NCBI GenBank assembly: GCA_946548575.1 | Contig: CAMNPT010000013.1 | Location: 1-34,124, forward strand | From: an uncultured Clostridium sp. | GTDB taxonomy: Bacteria > Bacillota > Clostridia > TANB77 > CAG-508 | DNA length: 34,124 nucleotides | Direction of reading: 5' to 3' | Shown: positions 27,877-34,124 of the stretch, piece by piece | Numbering within the stretch: the stretch's first letter is position 1 | Layout of the letters: the number at the start of each line of letters is the position of its first letter | Made by a program: the position numbers and the translations under genes | The notes under the pieces: model-generated | Databases searched by the model: none | Told to the model about the DNA's origin: nothing | The model's input: only the letters and a program-made list of their open reading frames with translations

Positions 27877-27922
27877 CAACCAACAGGGGACGAACCAATG
27901 GGGACGGACCTTTTGGTTGAAT
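27877..27922. repeat. GGGGACG hairpin repeat, copy 2
   Basis: A 45-bp unit, CAACCAACAGGGGACGAACC... to ...GGACCTTTTGGTTGAA, containing two GGGGACG cores. It is a near-perfect inverted copy of the unit at 27976-28020, about 53 bp away. It lies between the miaA stop and the start of the HlyD-like gene. Confidence 0.85.
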
Positions 27923-27948
27923 TTTTTACTAATTTATTTTTTGTATAT

Positions 27949-28899
27949 TTATTTTTTTAATAAATCCAATATCTTTTCAACCAAAAGGTCCGTCCCCATT
28001 GGTTCGTCCCCGTTGGTTGCTGCTAATTTAACATCTAACCACATAGTTTCTTTATTTTTTCTAAACCATGTTAGTTGTCTTTTAGCATATCTTCTAGTTT
28101 CTTGTTTTATTTTATTTATCATTTCTTCTTTACTTATTTTATTTTCTAAATATTCAACAACCTCTTTGTATCCAAGTCCTTGCATTGCAGTTGGAAATTT
28201 TGAATATTTGTCATAGATGTATTTAACTTCATCTATTAAACCTTGTTCAATCATAATGTCTACTCTCTTATTTATTCTATTATATAATTCTTCTCTATCC
28301 CAATTTAATGCAAAAACTTTATAATCATATTCTACTTCATTTTTTCTAGATTCTATTTCTTGCTGAGTTTTATTTTTTCCTGTAGAATGATAAATCTCTA
28401 AAATTCTTAATATTCTTTTTTTATCATTTTTACTTATTTTTTTTATCGCTTCTGAATCAATTTTTTCAGCTTCTTCATATAATTTTTCTAATCCTTCGGT
28501 TTCAGCTCTTTTTTCTAATTCTTTTCTATATTTCTCATCAAACTTAATATCTTGATATTCTATTTCATAAATCAAACTATCAACATATAAACCTGTGCCT
28601 CCAACTATAATTGGTGTTTTTCCATTTTGAATAATCTGTTTTATTGCTTTTTTAGCATCTCTTTTATAATCAGCCACACTATATCTTTCATCTGGTGAAA
28701 CAAAATCTATTAGATAATGTTTTATACCTTTCATTTCTTCAACACTTGGTTTAGCTGTTCCTATATTCATATCTTTATAGATTTGCATTGAATCACATGA
28801 AATTATTTCACCATTTATCCTTTTTGCAAGCTCAATTGATAATGCTGTTTTTCCTGAAGCTGTAGGTCCACATATTACAATTACTTTATCTTTCTGCAT
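27949..28899 (-). CDS. miaA: tRNA dimethylallyltransferase MiaA with a repeat in its C-terminus
   Basis: 316 residues. MiaA adds a dimethylallyl group to A37 of tRNAs reading UNN codons. P-loop GPTASGKT (11-18), SCDSMQIYKDMNIGTAKP (about 33-50), VGGTGLYVDSLIYEIEY and the helical swinging domain (TQQEIES) are all present. The extreme C-terminus contains about 15 residues (AATNGDEPMGTDLLV) encoded by the GGGGACG repeat, inserted in frame before the natural end EKILDLLKK. The start ATG 28899 has GGAGG at 5-bp spacing; an in-frame GTG at 28911 is inside that site. It follows the membrane-protein gene by 12 bp, in the mutL operon. Confidence 0.95.
   Translation of the reverse strand: MQKDKVIVICGPTASGKTALSIELAKRINGEIISCDSMQIYKDMNIGTAKPSVEEMKGIKHYLIDFVSPDERYSVADYKRDAKKAIKQIIQNGKTPIIVGGTGLYVDSLIYEIEYQDIKFDEKYRKELEKRAETEGLEKLYEEAEKIDSEAIKKISKNDKKRILRILEIYHSTGKNKTQQEIESRKNEVEYDYKVFALNWDREELYNRINKRVDIMIEQGLIDEVKYIYDKYSKFPTAMQGLGYKEVVEYLENKISKEEMINKIKQETRRYAKRQLTWFRKNKETMWLDVKLAATNGDEPMGTDLLVEKILDLLKK
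27976..28020. repeat. GGGGACG hairpin repeat, copy 3, inside miaA
   Basis: Inverse of copy 2 with only one or two differences over 44 bp. It encodes the C-terminal insert of MiaA in an open frame, with no stop codon introduced. Together with copy 2 it forms an inverted pair that could fold as one hairpin at the end of the miaA message. Confidence 0.85.
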
Positions 28900-28911
28900 T
28901 ACTTCCTCCAC

Positions 28912-29337
28912 TTATTTTGAATTAAATATTTTTAAAATACCTACTTGTGTATTTTTCATATAGTTACACTCAAATAGCATAAATCCAACAAATATTATAG
29001 ATATGCTCAACATCTTTATCGCAAATTCTTGTTTATCTATTGTTCCTTCATGTATTTTATCTAATTGCTTAGATATATAAGGAATCATAATTAAATAATT
29101 TACACCTGTAAATATCGCAACAATAATATTTTTCACATCTTTTTCCATACTTGAATTCATATATTTTATAGAATATTTCGATATTGAGAAAATAGCTAAT
29201 GTTATAATATATATTAAAATAAATCCTATAGTAATTACTGCAATTTTTTTACTTTTTTCTATTTCTCCTAAATTTTTCCATGTCCATATTATTGAAATTA
29301 CGTATATAACTATTGTTATTAATATAAAAAATACCAT
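28912..29337 (-). CDS. Small membrane protein of unknown function
   Basis: 141 residues. I do not recognise the family. Four hydrophobic segments are visible (about 2-19, 31-53, 70-87 and 107-124), joined by short basic loops such as NLGEIEKSKK and SKQLDKIHEGT. No catalytic or transport motif is visible. ATG has AGGAAGG 7 bp upstream. It lies 14 bp after mutL and 12 bp before miaA, so it is transcribed with them, but neither neighbour suggests its job. Confidence 0.8.
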   Translation of the reverse strand: MVFFILITIVIYVISIIWTWKNLGEIEKSKKIAVITIGFILIYIITLAIFSISKYSIKYMNSSMEKDVKNIIVAIFTGVNYLIMIPYISKQLDKIHEGTIDKQEFAIKMLSISIIFVGFMLFECNYMKNTQVGILKIFNSK

Positions 29338-29351
29338 ATTTATCTTCCTTC

Positions 29352-31469
29352 CTATTTTCTAGCAAATTTTCTTTCTATATCATATTTTGTCATTTTTATT
29401 ACTGTTGGTCTTCCATGAGGACATGTGAATGGATTTGGTAATTCAAAAAGTTGATCCATTAATTTTTCTACCTCTTCTACTGTTAGTGCCATATTTGCCT
29501 TCACAGCTGCTTTGCAAGCAACTGTTGCAATGAATTTTTCTTCTTTTTCTTGTTTAGCTGTTCTTGCAACTGTATTTATTTCATCTAATGTTTCAAGAAA
29601 TAATTCTTTAGTATCTAAATCTACACAAACTGTTGGTACTCCAGTTAACTTTATCGTATTATCCCCAAATTCCTCTAAAGTAAATCCTGCTTTTTCAAAT
29701 AATTGCATATTTTCATTTGCTATATCCATTTCCTTATGTGTTAATGTTATTATATCTGGTAATAACAACATTTGAGAATCTTTCTGTTCATCACTATAAT
29801 AATTTCTCTTAACCCTTTCATACATAATCCTTTCATGTGCCGCATGTTGATCTAATATGTACATTTCTTTACCAATTTCTAATATTATATATGTTTTAAA
29901 AACAATTCCAATAAATTTATATACCGGTTTTTTCAATTCTTCTACATTTTCAAACATCGAAACATTATCTTTTACAATATCAATTGCATCTGTTTCTTCT
30001 TTTTTCTCTTGTTTTTCTTGAATAGGTGATATTCCAAATGTTTCTGTATACATTTGATTAAAATCCTTTGGTTCATTTTCATTTTTTTCTTTTTCTTGTA
30101 TATCTTCTATTCCTTTTTCTTCTAATTCATATTTAACTTCTGGTTCTTTTAATTCTAAATTTGAACTTATTTCAGCGATTTTGTCTTTATTTTCAGTATC
30201 TTTTTCTTGAACCTGTCCATTCATTTCTTGAACTATTTTTTCTTTAATTTGATTTAATTTTTCTAAAACATTTGAAGAATCTACTTTTTCCATTTCATTT
30301 GTTGGATTTATTGTTTTTATTTCTTGTGTATGCTCATTTTTTTGATTATAGATATCCTCTATTATATTAGTTTTTATTTTACTTTCTTCATTAGTGTATT
30401 TTTCGATTTGTTTTTCATTTTGCTTTCTAAATGCAAACAATTCACCTTGTTTTTGTTCATCACCTGAATTTGCAATAAGTTCTCCTTTCAATAAAGTATC
30501 TTTTATTGCATGATAAATTGATTGAAATACTTTACTCTCTTCTTGAAATCTGACTTCCAATTTTGCTGGATGAACATTAACATCAACACTAGCAGGATTT
30601 ATTTCTAAATTTAGAACTACAAAACCAAATTTTCCAATTGGAATTAATCCTTTATATGCCTGTTCTGTTGCTGCTGTTAGTGTTTTATCTTTTATATATC
30701 TTTTATTAACAAAAAATAATTGATTTGAACGATTTGATCTGGCTATCTCTGGTTTTCCTATAACTCCTGTAACTTTTATATCTTCATAATTATAAGAAAC
30801 TTCCATAACTCCATTTGCAACATCTTTTCCATAAATACTATATATAACATCTTTTATGTTTCCATTACCATTTGTTTGTATCACTGTTTTTCCTGTATTT
30901 ATTAATTTTATAGCTATATTTGGATTTACTAAAGCAATTCTTGTCACAACATCCTCTATATATCCTGACTCAGTATAATCCTTTTTTAAAAATTTGTATC
31001 TAACAGGTGTATTAAAAAATAAATTCTTAACTGTAATAGTTGTTCCTGTTCTACACCCTGCTTCTTCCTTTTCTAGTACATCACCTGCTTCTACAACAAC
31101 TTTATACCCTATTTCCTGTTCCTGTGTTTTAGAAATCATTTCTACATTTGCAATTGCTGCAATACTTGCTAAAGCTTCTCCTCTAAACCCCATAGATGTT
31201 ACTGTATCTAAATCTTCTGCTGATCTAATTTTACTTGTTGCATGTCTTTCAAAAGCTATTTCTAAATCATCTTTTGCAATTCCTTTTCCATTATCAGTTA
31301 CTTTTATAAAAGAAATCCCACCATTTTTTATTTCTACAGTAACATTTGTAGCTCCTGCATCAATTGAATTTTCCACCATTTCTTTTATTACAGATGCTGG
31401 TCTTTCTATAACTTCACCAGCAGCTATTTTATTAATAGTCAATTCATCCAATAAAACTATATTCCCCAT
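29352..31469 (-). CDS. mutL: DNA mismatch repair protein MutL with endonuclease motif
   Basis: 705 residues, long for MutL because of an acidic linker. It links mismatch recognition to strand incision. The GHKL ATPase is intact: ENSIDAGAT (32-40), DNGKGIAKDD, GFRGEALASI, and TGTTITVKNLFFNTPVR. The C-terminal domain has the metal-binding endonuclease motif DQHAAHERIMYERV (about residues 537-550), plus ACKAAVKANMAL and CPHGRPT. These are typical of MutL in species without MutH. A linker of about 130 residues rich in Glu/Lys/Asn joins the halves. mutS is not next to it; secF precedes it behind a terminator. ATG with AAGGAG, own promoter. Confidence 0.96.
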   Translation of the reverse strand: MGNIVLLDELTINKIAAGEVIERPASVIKEMVENSIDAGATNVTVEIKNGGISFIKVTDNGKGIAKDDLEIAFERHATSKIRSAEDLDTVTSMGFRGEALASIAAIANVEMISKTQEQEIGYKVVVEAGDVLEKEEAGCRTGTTITVKNLFFNTPVRYKFLKKDYTESGYIEDVVTRIALVNPNIAIKLINTGKTVIQTNGNGNIKDVIYSIYGKDVANGVMEVSYNYEDIKVTGVIGKPEIARSNRSNQLFFVNKRYIKDKTLTAATEQAYKGLIPIGKFGFVVLNLEINPASVDVNVHPAKLEVRFQEESKVFQSIYHAIKDTLLKGELIANSGDEQKQGELFAFRKQNEKQIEKYTNEESKIKTNIIEDIYNQKNEHTQEIKTINPTNEMEKVDSSNVLEKLNQIKEKIVQEMNGQVQEKDTENKDKIAEISSNLELKEPEVKYELEEKGIEDIQEKEKNENEPKDFNQMYTETFGISPIQEKQEKKEETDAIDIVKDNVSMFENVEELKKPVYKFIGIVFKTYIILEIGKEMYILDQHAAHERIMYERVKRNYYSDEQKDSQMLLLPDIITLTHKEMDIANENMQLFEKAGFTLEEFGDNTIKLTGVPTVCVDLDTKELFLETLDEINTVARTAKQEKEEKFIATVACKAAVKANMALTVEEVEKLMDQLFELPNPFTCPHGRPTVIKMTKYDIERKFARK

Positions 31470-31507
31470 ATATATTCTCCTTATATAAAAACTAATTTAT
31501 CAAACAT

Positions 31508-31537
31508 ATTATATCACTACTTATTAAAATTTGTATA
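31508..31537 (-). promoter_or_regulatory. Promoter of mutL
   Basis: On the minus strand TATACA (31532-31537), 18 bp, then a perfect TATAAT (31508-31513) preceded by TGA, an extended -10. It lies about 38 bp before the mutL ATG and after the secF terminator. Confidence 0.6.
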
Positions 31538-31554
31538 GTTTTTTTTAAAATTTT

Positions 31555-31588
31555 TAAAAGGAACTTAGCATTTTACTAAATTCCTTTT
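31555..31588 (-). terminator. Intrinsic terminator after secF
   Basis: The minus strand has AAAAGGAATTTAG and CTAAGTTCCTTTT as the stem, one G-U pair and a 7-nt loop. It starts 9 bp past the secF stop. The T-run after the stem is partly within it. Confidence 0.7.
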
Positions 31589-31596
31589 CCTTCATT

Positions 31597-32256
31597 TTAT
31601 TTTTCCTCTTTTTCTTTTTCAATTTTCAATTTATTTTCAAATTCATTTGTTAATCCTAAAAGCATTAATAAATATACTATAATAACCATAGGCATAGTAA
31701 CCCTTCCAACTGGAATTCTTGTAATAGCTATAATACTTAATAAAATTACTTGAGATAAAATCAAACTTATAATAGTAGTTAATAATGTTTTAGGAATTCC
31801 AAGTTTGTAATATCTTACAGTAAAATATACTAATATAATTATTGTTGCAATACTAAATGGTAATATATATGGTTTTAATAAATCTCTTCCTCTTGTATTT
31901 GGTATTGATTTAATTTCTATATCTTCTGCAACTAGTTCTGTTTCATATTTTTCATTAATTTTATTTACTATTTCTTCTTTTTGTTCTTCTGAAATATCTT
32001 TAGCTACTATTCCTATTGTATCTTCATATATTTCTATTTTTTGAATTAAAACAGGTGTACCTGACATCACTTCTTCTACTATATTTTTTATATCAGATAC
32101 TTCAAAACTTTTTTCTATATATAATTCTATCCTTTGAGTTTCTTGATATCGTAAATCATAATTTAAACCGATTGTTGCTGTTACAATAATTCCTACAATA
32201 ATTATAATCGCAATTATAAGTATAAATATTTTTTGTTTTTGATTTATTTTCTTCAT
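31597..32256 (-). CDS. secF: Divergent SecF-like membrane protein
   Basis: 219 residues, shorter than usual SecF (about 290). SecF works with SecD and SecYEG to drive protein export with the proton gradient. One N-terminal helix (about 10-30) is followed by a periplasmic-type domain (about 31-125; IEKSFEVSDIKNIVEEV and IKSI...TRGRDLLKPYI) and then three or four helices (about 132-205). The order matches SecF, but the last helices of the usual set seem missing and the family signature is weak. Position 15 bp after a SecD-like gene is the main support. ATG with AGGAGG 8 bp upstream. Confidence 0.65.
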   Translation of the reverse strand: MKKINQKQKIFILIIAIIIIVGIIVTATIGLNYDLRYQETQRIELYIEKSFEVSDIKNIVEEVMSGTPVLIQKIEIYEDTIGIVAKDISEEQKEEIVNKINEKYETELVAEDIEIKSIPNTRGRDLLKPYILPFSIATIIILVYFTVRYYKLGIPKTLLTTIISLILSQVILLSIIAITRIPVGRVTMPMVIIVYLLMLLGLTNEFENKLKIEKEKEEK

Positions 32257-32271
32257 TATAAATTCCTCCTA

Positions 32272-33771
32272 TTATTTACTAGCATTTATTTTTAATAAAT
32301 TATTTGTTATAACCAAATTATAAATAGCTATTACTACTATTCCCCAAAATGCAACCATTCCAAAGCTACTTATAGGAGCCCATTTTATAAAACAAAATGT
32401 AATAACTGCAATTAATATTGGAACTATCTTTATAGCAAATTCTTTATAAGTTTCTTTAATTATATTATTTACAGTTTCTTTTTCAGTTTTATTATTTAAT
32501 TTAGATAATAAAATATTTGTAAATATATAATTTAATATCATTATTAATATTATTCCAACTATTCCTTCTAATGATAAAACAACATTAGCATACCTAATTA
32601 ATATTAAAAATAAAGAAATCAAACCTATATAAGATATTGCACTTAAAGCTCCGTTAAATTTAAATCTTAATACTAAAATAATTAATGCAATAACAGCTAC
32701 TCCTGCTATAATCCATTTTACAATTTTCAAATTATCTTTTGTTATATCAGATAATATATATTGATTTCCTTCAACTTCGTATTTTACAGGAATACTTCCA
32801 GTATTTAATATAGTTGCCATATTTGATGCTTGTTCAATATAACTATTTAATGTTTTTTTATCTGTTGAGCTATTTCCAACTGATAATTGTAATTTTCCTG
32901 TTGTTATAGGTTCATCAAAACTTGTTGACATTATTGTTTCATCATCAATTTTCATAGTTATTGTTTTTTCTTTTGTTTCATCTGTTTCTTCATCTGCTTG
33001 TTCAGTTTCTTCTGTATTTTCAGTTTGTTCCTCATCTGTTTGATCAGTTTCTTCTGTATTTTCTGCTTCTTCATCTGCTTTCAAATATGTATTACTTATA
33101 TCTTCTAATTTATTTGCTCCATCTTTTGTAAATTCAATATTCAAATAAACCGTAGTTCCTGATGAAGTTGTTCCTGATGAATTTGAACCATACATAACAT
33201 TTACTAATTTTATATCATCATTATCCATCAAAACTTCTTCTGTATCAGTATCTATAATTTCAAATTTACCTATTGTTACTATATTACTTATTATATTATC
33301 TGTATTATCATTTTCTGGAATTTCAATCACAATTTTTCCTGTTTGTTCATCAAGTTTTATTGTATAATTGTCCACATTTAATTTTTTTAGTCTGTTTTCA
33401 ATTATTTTTTTTGATTTTTTATAATTTTCTTCATTATTTATTTCTTCATCATTTTCAGTCTCTTCATCATTTTCAGTTTCTTCATCTACTTGTTCAGTTT
33501 CTTCATTTTCAGTTTCTTCATCTACTTGTTCAGTTTCTTCATTTTCAGTTTCTGTTTCTTCATCGTTTACAGTTTCTTCATTTTCTGTTTCTTCACTTTC
33601 TTCTGCAACATTTAGTATAACCTCTCTCGCACCCTTTAAATCCATAGAATAAGAATATTCTTTAACCTTATTTTCCATTCTATTTTGTATAGGCATATAA
33701 ATACCAAATATTGCAACTAATGCAATTAACACACTTACTAATGTTATTGTTAATATTTTTACTTTTTTCAT
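32272..33771 (-). CDS. secD: Divergent SecD-like export protein with an acidic repeat insert
   Basis: 499 residues. Helix 1 (about 5-27) is followed by YSMDLKGAREV, matching SecD's DLKGG start. Instead of a plain loop there is a Glu/Thr/Asp-rich insert (about 57-116), then KKIIENRLKKLNVDNYTIKL...IVIEIPEN (SecD P1 repeat), a second acidic insert, FDEPITTGKLQLSVG, ITKDNLKIVKW, and five C-terminal helices (about 350-495). Start ATG 33771 has GGAGG at 8-bp spacing; the in-frame TTG at 33786 is inside that site. Acidic inserts in an otherwise conserved SecD are unusual. Its place before the SecF-like gene supports the assignment. Confidence 0.75.
   Translation of the reverse strand: MKKVKILTITLVSVLIALVAIFGIYMPIQNRMENKVKEYSYSMDLKGAREVILNVAEESEETENEETVNDEETETENEETEQVDEETENEETEQVDEETENDEETENDEEINNEENYKKSKKIIENRLKKLNVDNYTIKLDEQTGKIVIEIPENDNTDNIISNIVTIGKFEIIDTDTEEVLMDNDDIKLVNVMYGSNSSGTTSSGTTVYLNIEFTKDGANKLEDISNTYLKADEEAENTEETDQTDEEQTENTEETEQADEETDETKEKTITMKIDDETIMSTSFDEPITTGKLQLSVGNSSTDKKTLNSYIEQASNMATILNTGSIPVKYEVEGNQYILSDITKDNLKIVKWIIAGVAVIALIILVLRFKFNGALSAISYIGLISLFLILIRYANVVLSLEGIVGIILIMILNYIFTNILLSKLNNKTEKETVNNIIKETYKEFAIKIVPILIAVITFCFIKWAPISSFGMVAFWGIVVIAIYNLVITNNLLKINASK
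33481..33552. repeat. Two perfect 36-bp tandem units in secD
   Basis: The 36-bp unit beginning TTCATCTACTTGTTCAGTTT occurs twice in tandem with no difference, and degenerate partial units lie on both sides. The frame is kept at 12 residues per unit (Glu/Thr-rich). A related run lies at about 32985-33075. Confidence 0.85.
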
Positions 33772-33807
33772 CAATCTTTCCTCCAATATAATATTTTTGC
33801 TTTAATG

Positions 33808-33836
33808 ATTGTATATTAAAATTAAAAAAATATCAA
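33808..33836 (-). promoter_or_regulatory. Promoter of secD-secF
   Basis: On the minus strand TTGATA (33831-33836), 17 bp, then TACAAT (33808-33813): five of six in each hexamer. It lies 37 bp upstream of the secD ATG. Confidence 0.6.
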
Positions 33837-33882
33837 CTATTTTTTATAAATTATTTTTATCTCTTTTTGAATTTTTTATATC

Positions 33883-34124
33883 TTAAATAATTTCATGTAT
33901 TTCTTTTTCTGATAAACCTGTTATCTCCTCTATTTCTTCAATTTTCATATTCTTTTTTATCATTTTTTTAGCTGTTTCTATTATTCCTTCTTTTATTCCT
34001 TCTTGTATTCCTTCTTGTATCTTTCTTTTTATATCTTTTTCTTTTTTTGCTAACTCTCCTTCTTTCTCACTTAACTTTCCTTCTTTCTCTATTAACTCAT
34101 CTTCTTTTTGAAACATATGTATAA
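33883..34124 (-). CDS. C-terminal part of an Rpn-type nuclease/transposase (partial)
   Basis: The frame is open to the right edge, so the start is outside the window; a Met at 34116 may be internal. About 80 residues are visible. The C-terminal pattern EGIKEGIIETAKKMIKKNMK, then IEEIEEITGLSEKEIHEI, is the tail typical of PD-(D/E)XK nuclease family (Rpn/transposase_31) proteins, which promote recombination. The part before it (KEGKLSEKEGELAKKEKD) is a helical repeat. The nuclease domain itself is not visible, so activity cannot be judged. Confidence 0.65.
   Translation of the reverse strand, partial: IHMFQKEDELIEKEGKLSEKEGELAKKEKDIKRKIQEGIQEGIKEGIIETAKKMIKKNMKIEEIEEITGLSEKEIHEII

Noticed and set aside
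27862..27879. Upstream TTG start for the HlyD-like gene
   Set aside because: It falls within the repeat and before the GGAGGG site that suits the TTG at 27861.
33481..33552. CRISPR-like repeat
   Set aside because: Units are directly adjacent without spacers and lie in the secD reading frame.

Overview
The window is very AT-rich DNA from a low-GC Gram-positive bacterium. PolC-type replicase, SepF, DivIVA, a PASTA kinase with its PP2C phosphatase, and a small Cys/Gly-rich protein behind a sporulation-type promoter all point to an uncultured, probably anaerobic and spore-forming member of the Clostridia. Every gene but one lies on the minus strand, so transcription runs from high to low coordinates. 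Housekeeping functions dominate. There is no prophage, CRISPR array, rRNA or tRNA gene.

Layout, read in the direction of transcription. 34.1-31.6 kb: the tail of an Rpn-type nuclease/transposase, then divergent SecD- and SecF-like proteins with their own promoter and terminator. 31.5-26.6 kb: mutL, a small membrane protein, miaA and an HlyD-like membrane-fusion protein. 26.6-25.5 kb: sepF and divIVA (cell division), closed by a terminator. 25.4-18.4 kb: rsmD, a coiled-coil protein, ftsK/spoIIIE, an unknown coiled-coil protein and a beta-CASP metallo-hydrolase. 18.4-15.3 kb: a GH15-family glycosidase and GAPDH. 15.2-11.3 kb: PP2C phosphatase, PASTA kinase and a cadherin-like surface protein. 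A tiny plus-strand Cys-rich gene sits at 11.2 kb. 11.0-6.2 kb: polC with a duplicated OB domain. 6.2-5.0 kb: a large palindromic non-coding element, a DUF1294 protein and a spacer with DnaA-box-like sites. 5.0-0.2 kb: rhodanese, lepA, rlmB and an unknown anchored protein.

The main discovery is a recoding pattern. Four genes (polC, the beta-CASP hydrolase, ftsK/spoIIIE and rsmD) are each broken by exactly one extra base. In all four the break is at an in-frame CGG codon followed by A. Skipping the C and reading GGA (Gly) restores the expected conserved protein. By eye I found no other in-frame CGG codon in any gene of the window. CGG occurs 27 more times inside genes, always out of frame and without any disruption. 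CGG therefore seems to be a reserved signal for +1 recoding, CGGA being read either as a four-base codon or as a C skip, rather than an ordinary arginine codon. Four independent mutations or sequencing errors converging on one tetramer in one reading phase is a much poorer explanation.

A second theme is small mobile-looking repeats sharing a GGGGACG core. They occur as AACCA...TGGTT hairpins at about 18.4, 24.2, 27.9 and 28.0 kb, the last inside the miaA coding sequence. They also form the arms of the 495-bp palindrome after polC. They resemble REP sequences, but no transposase for them is present here.
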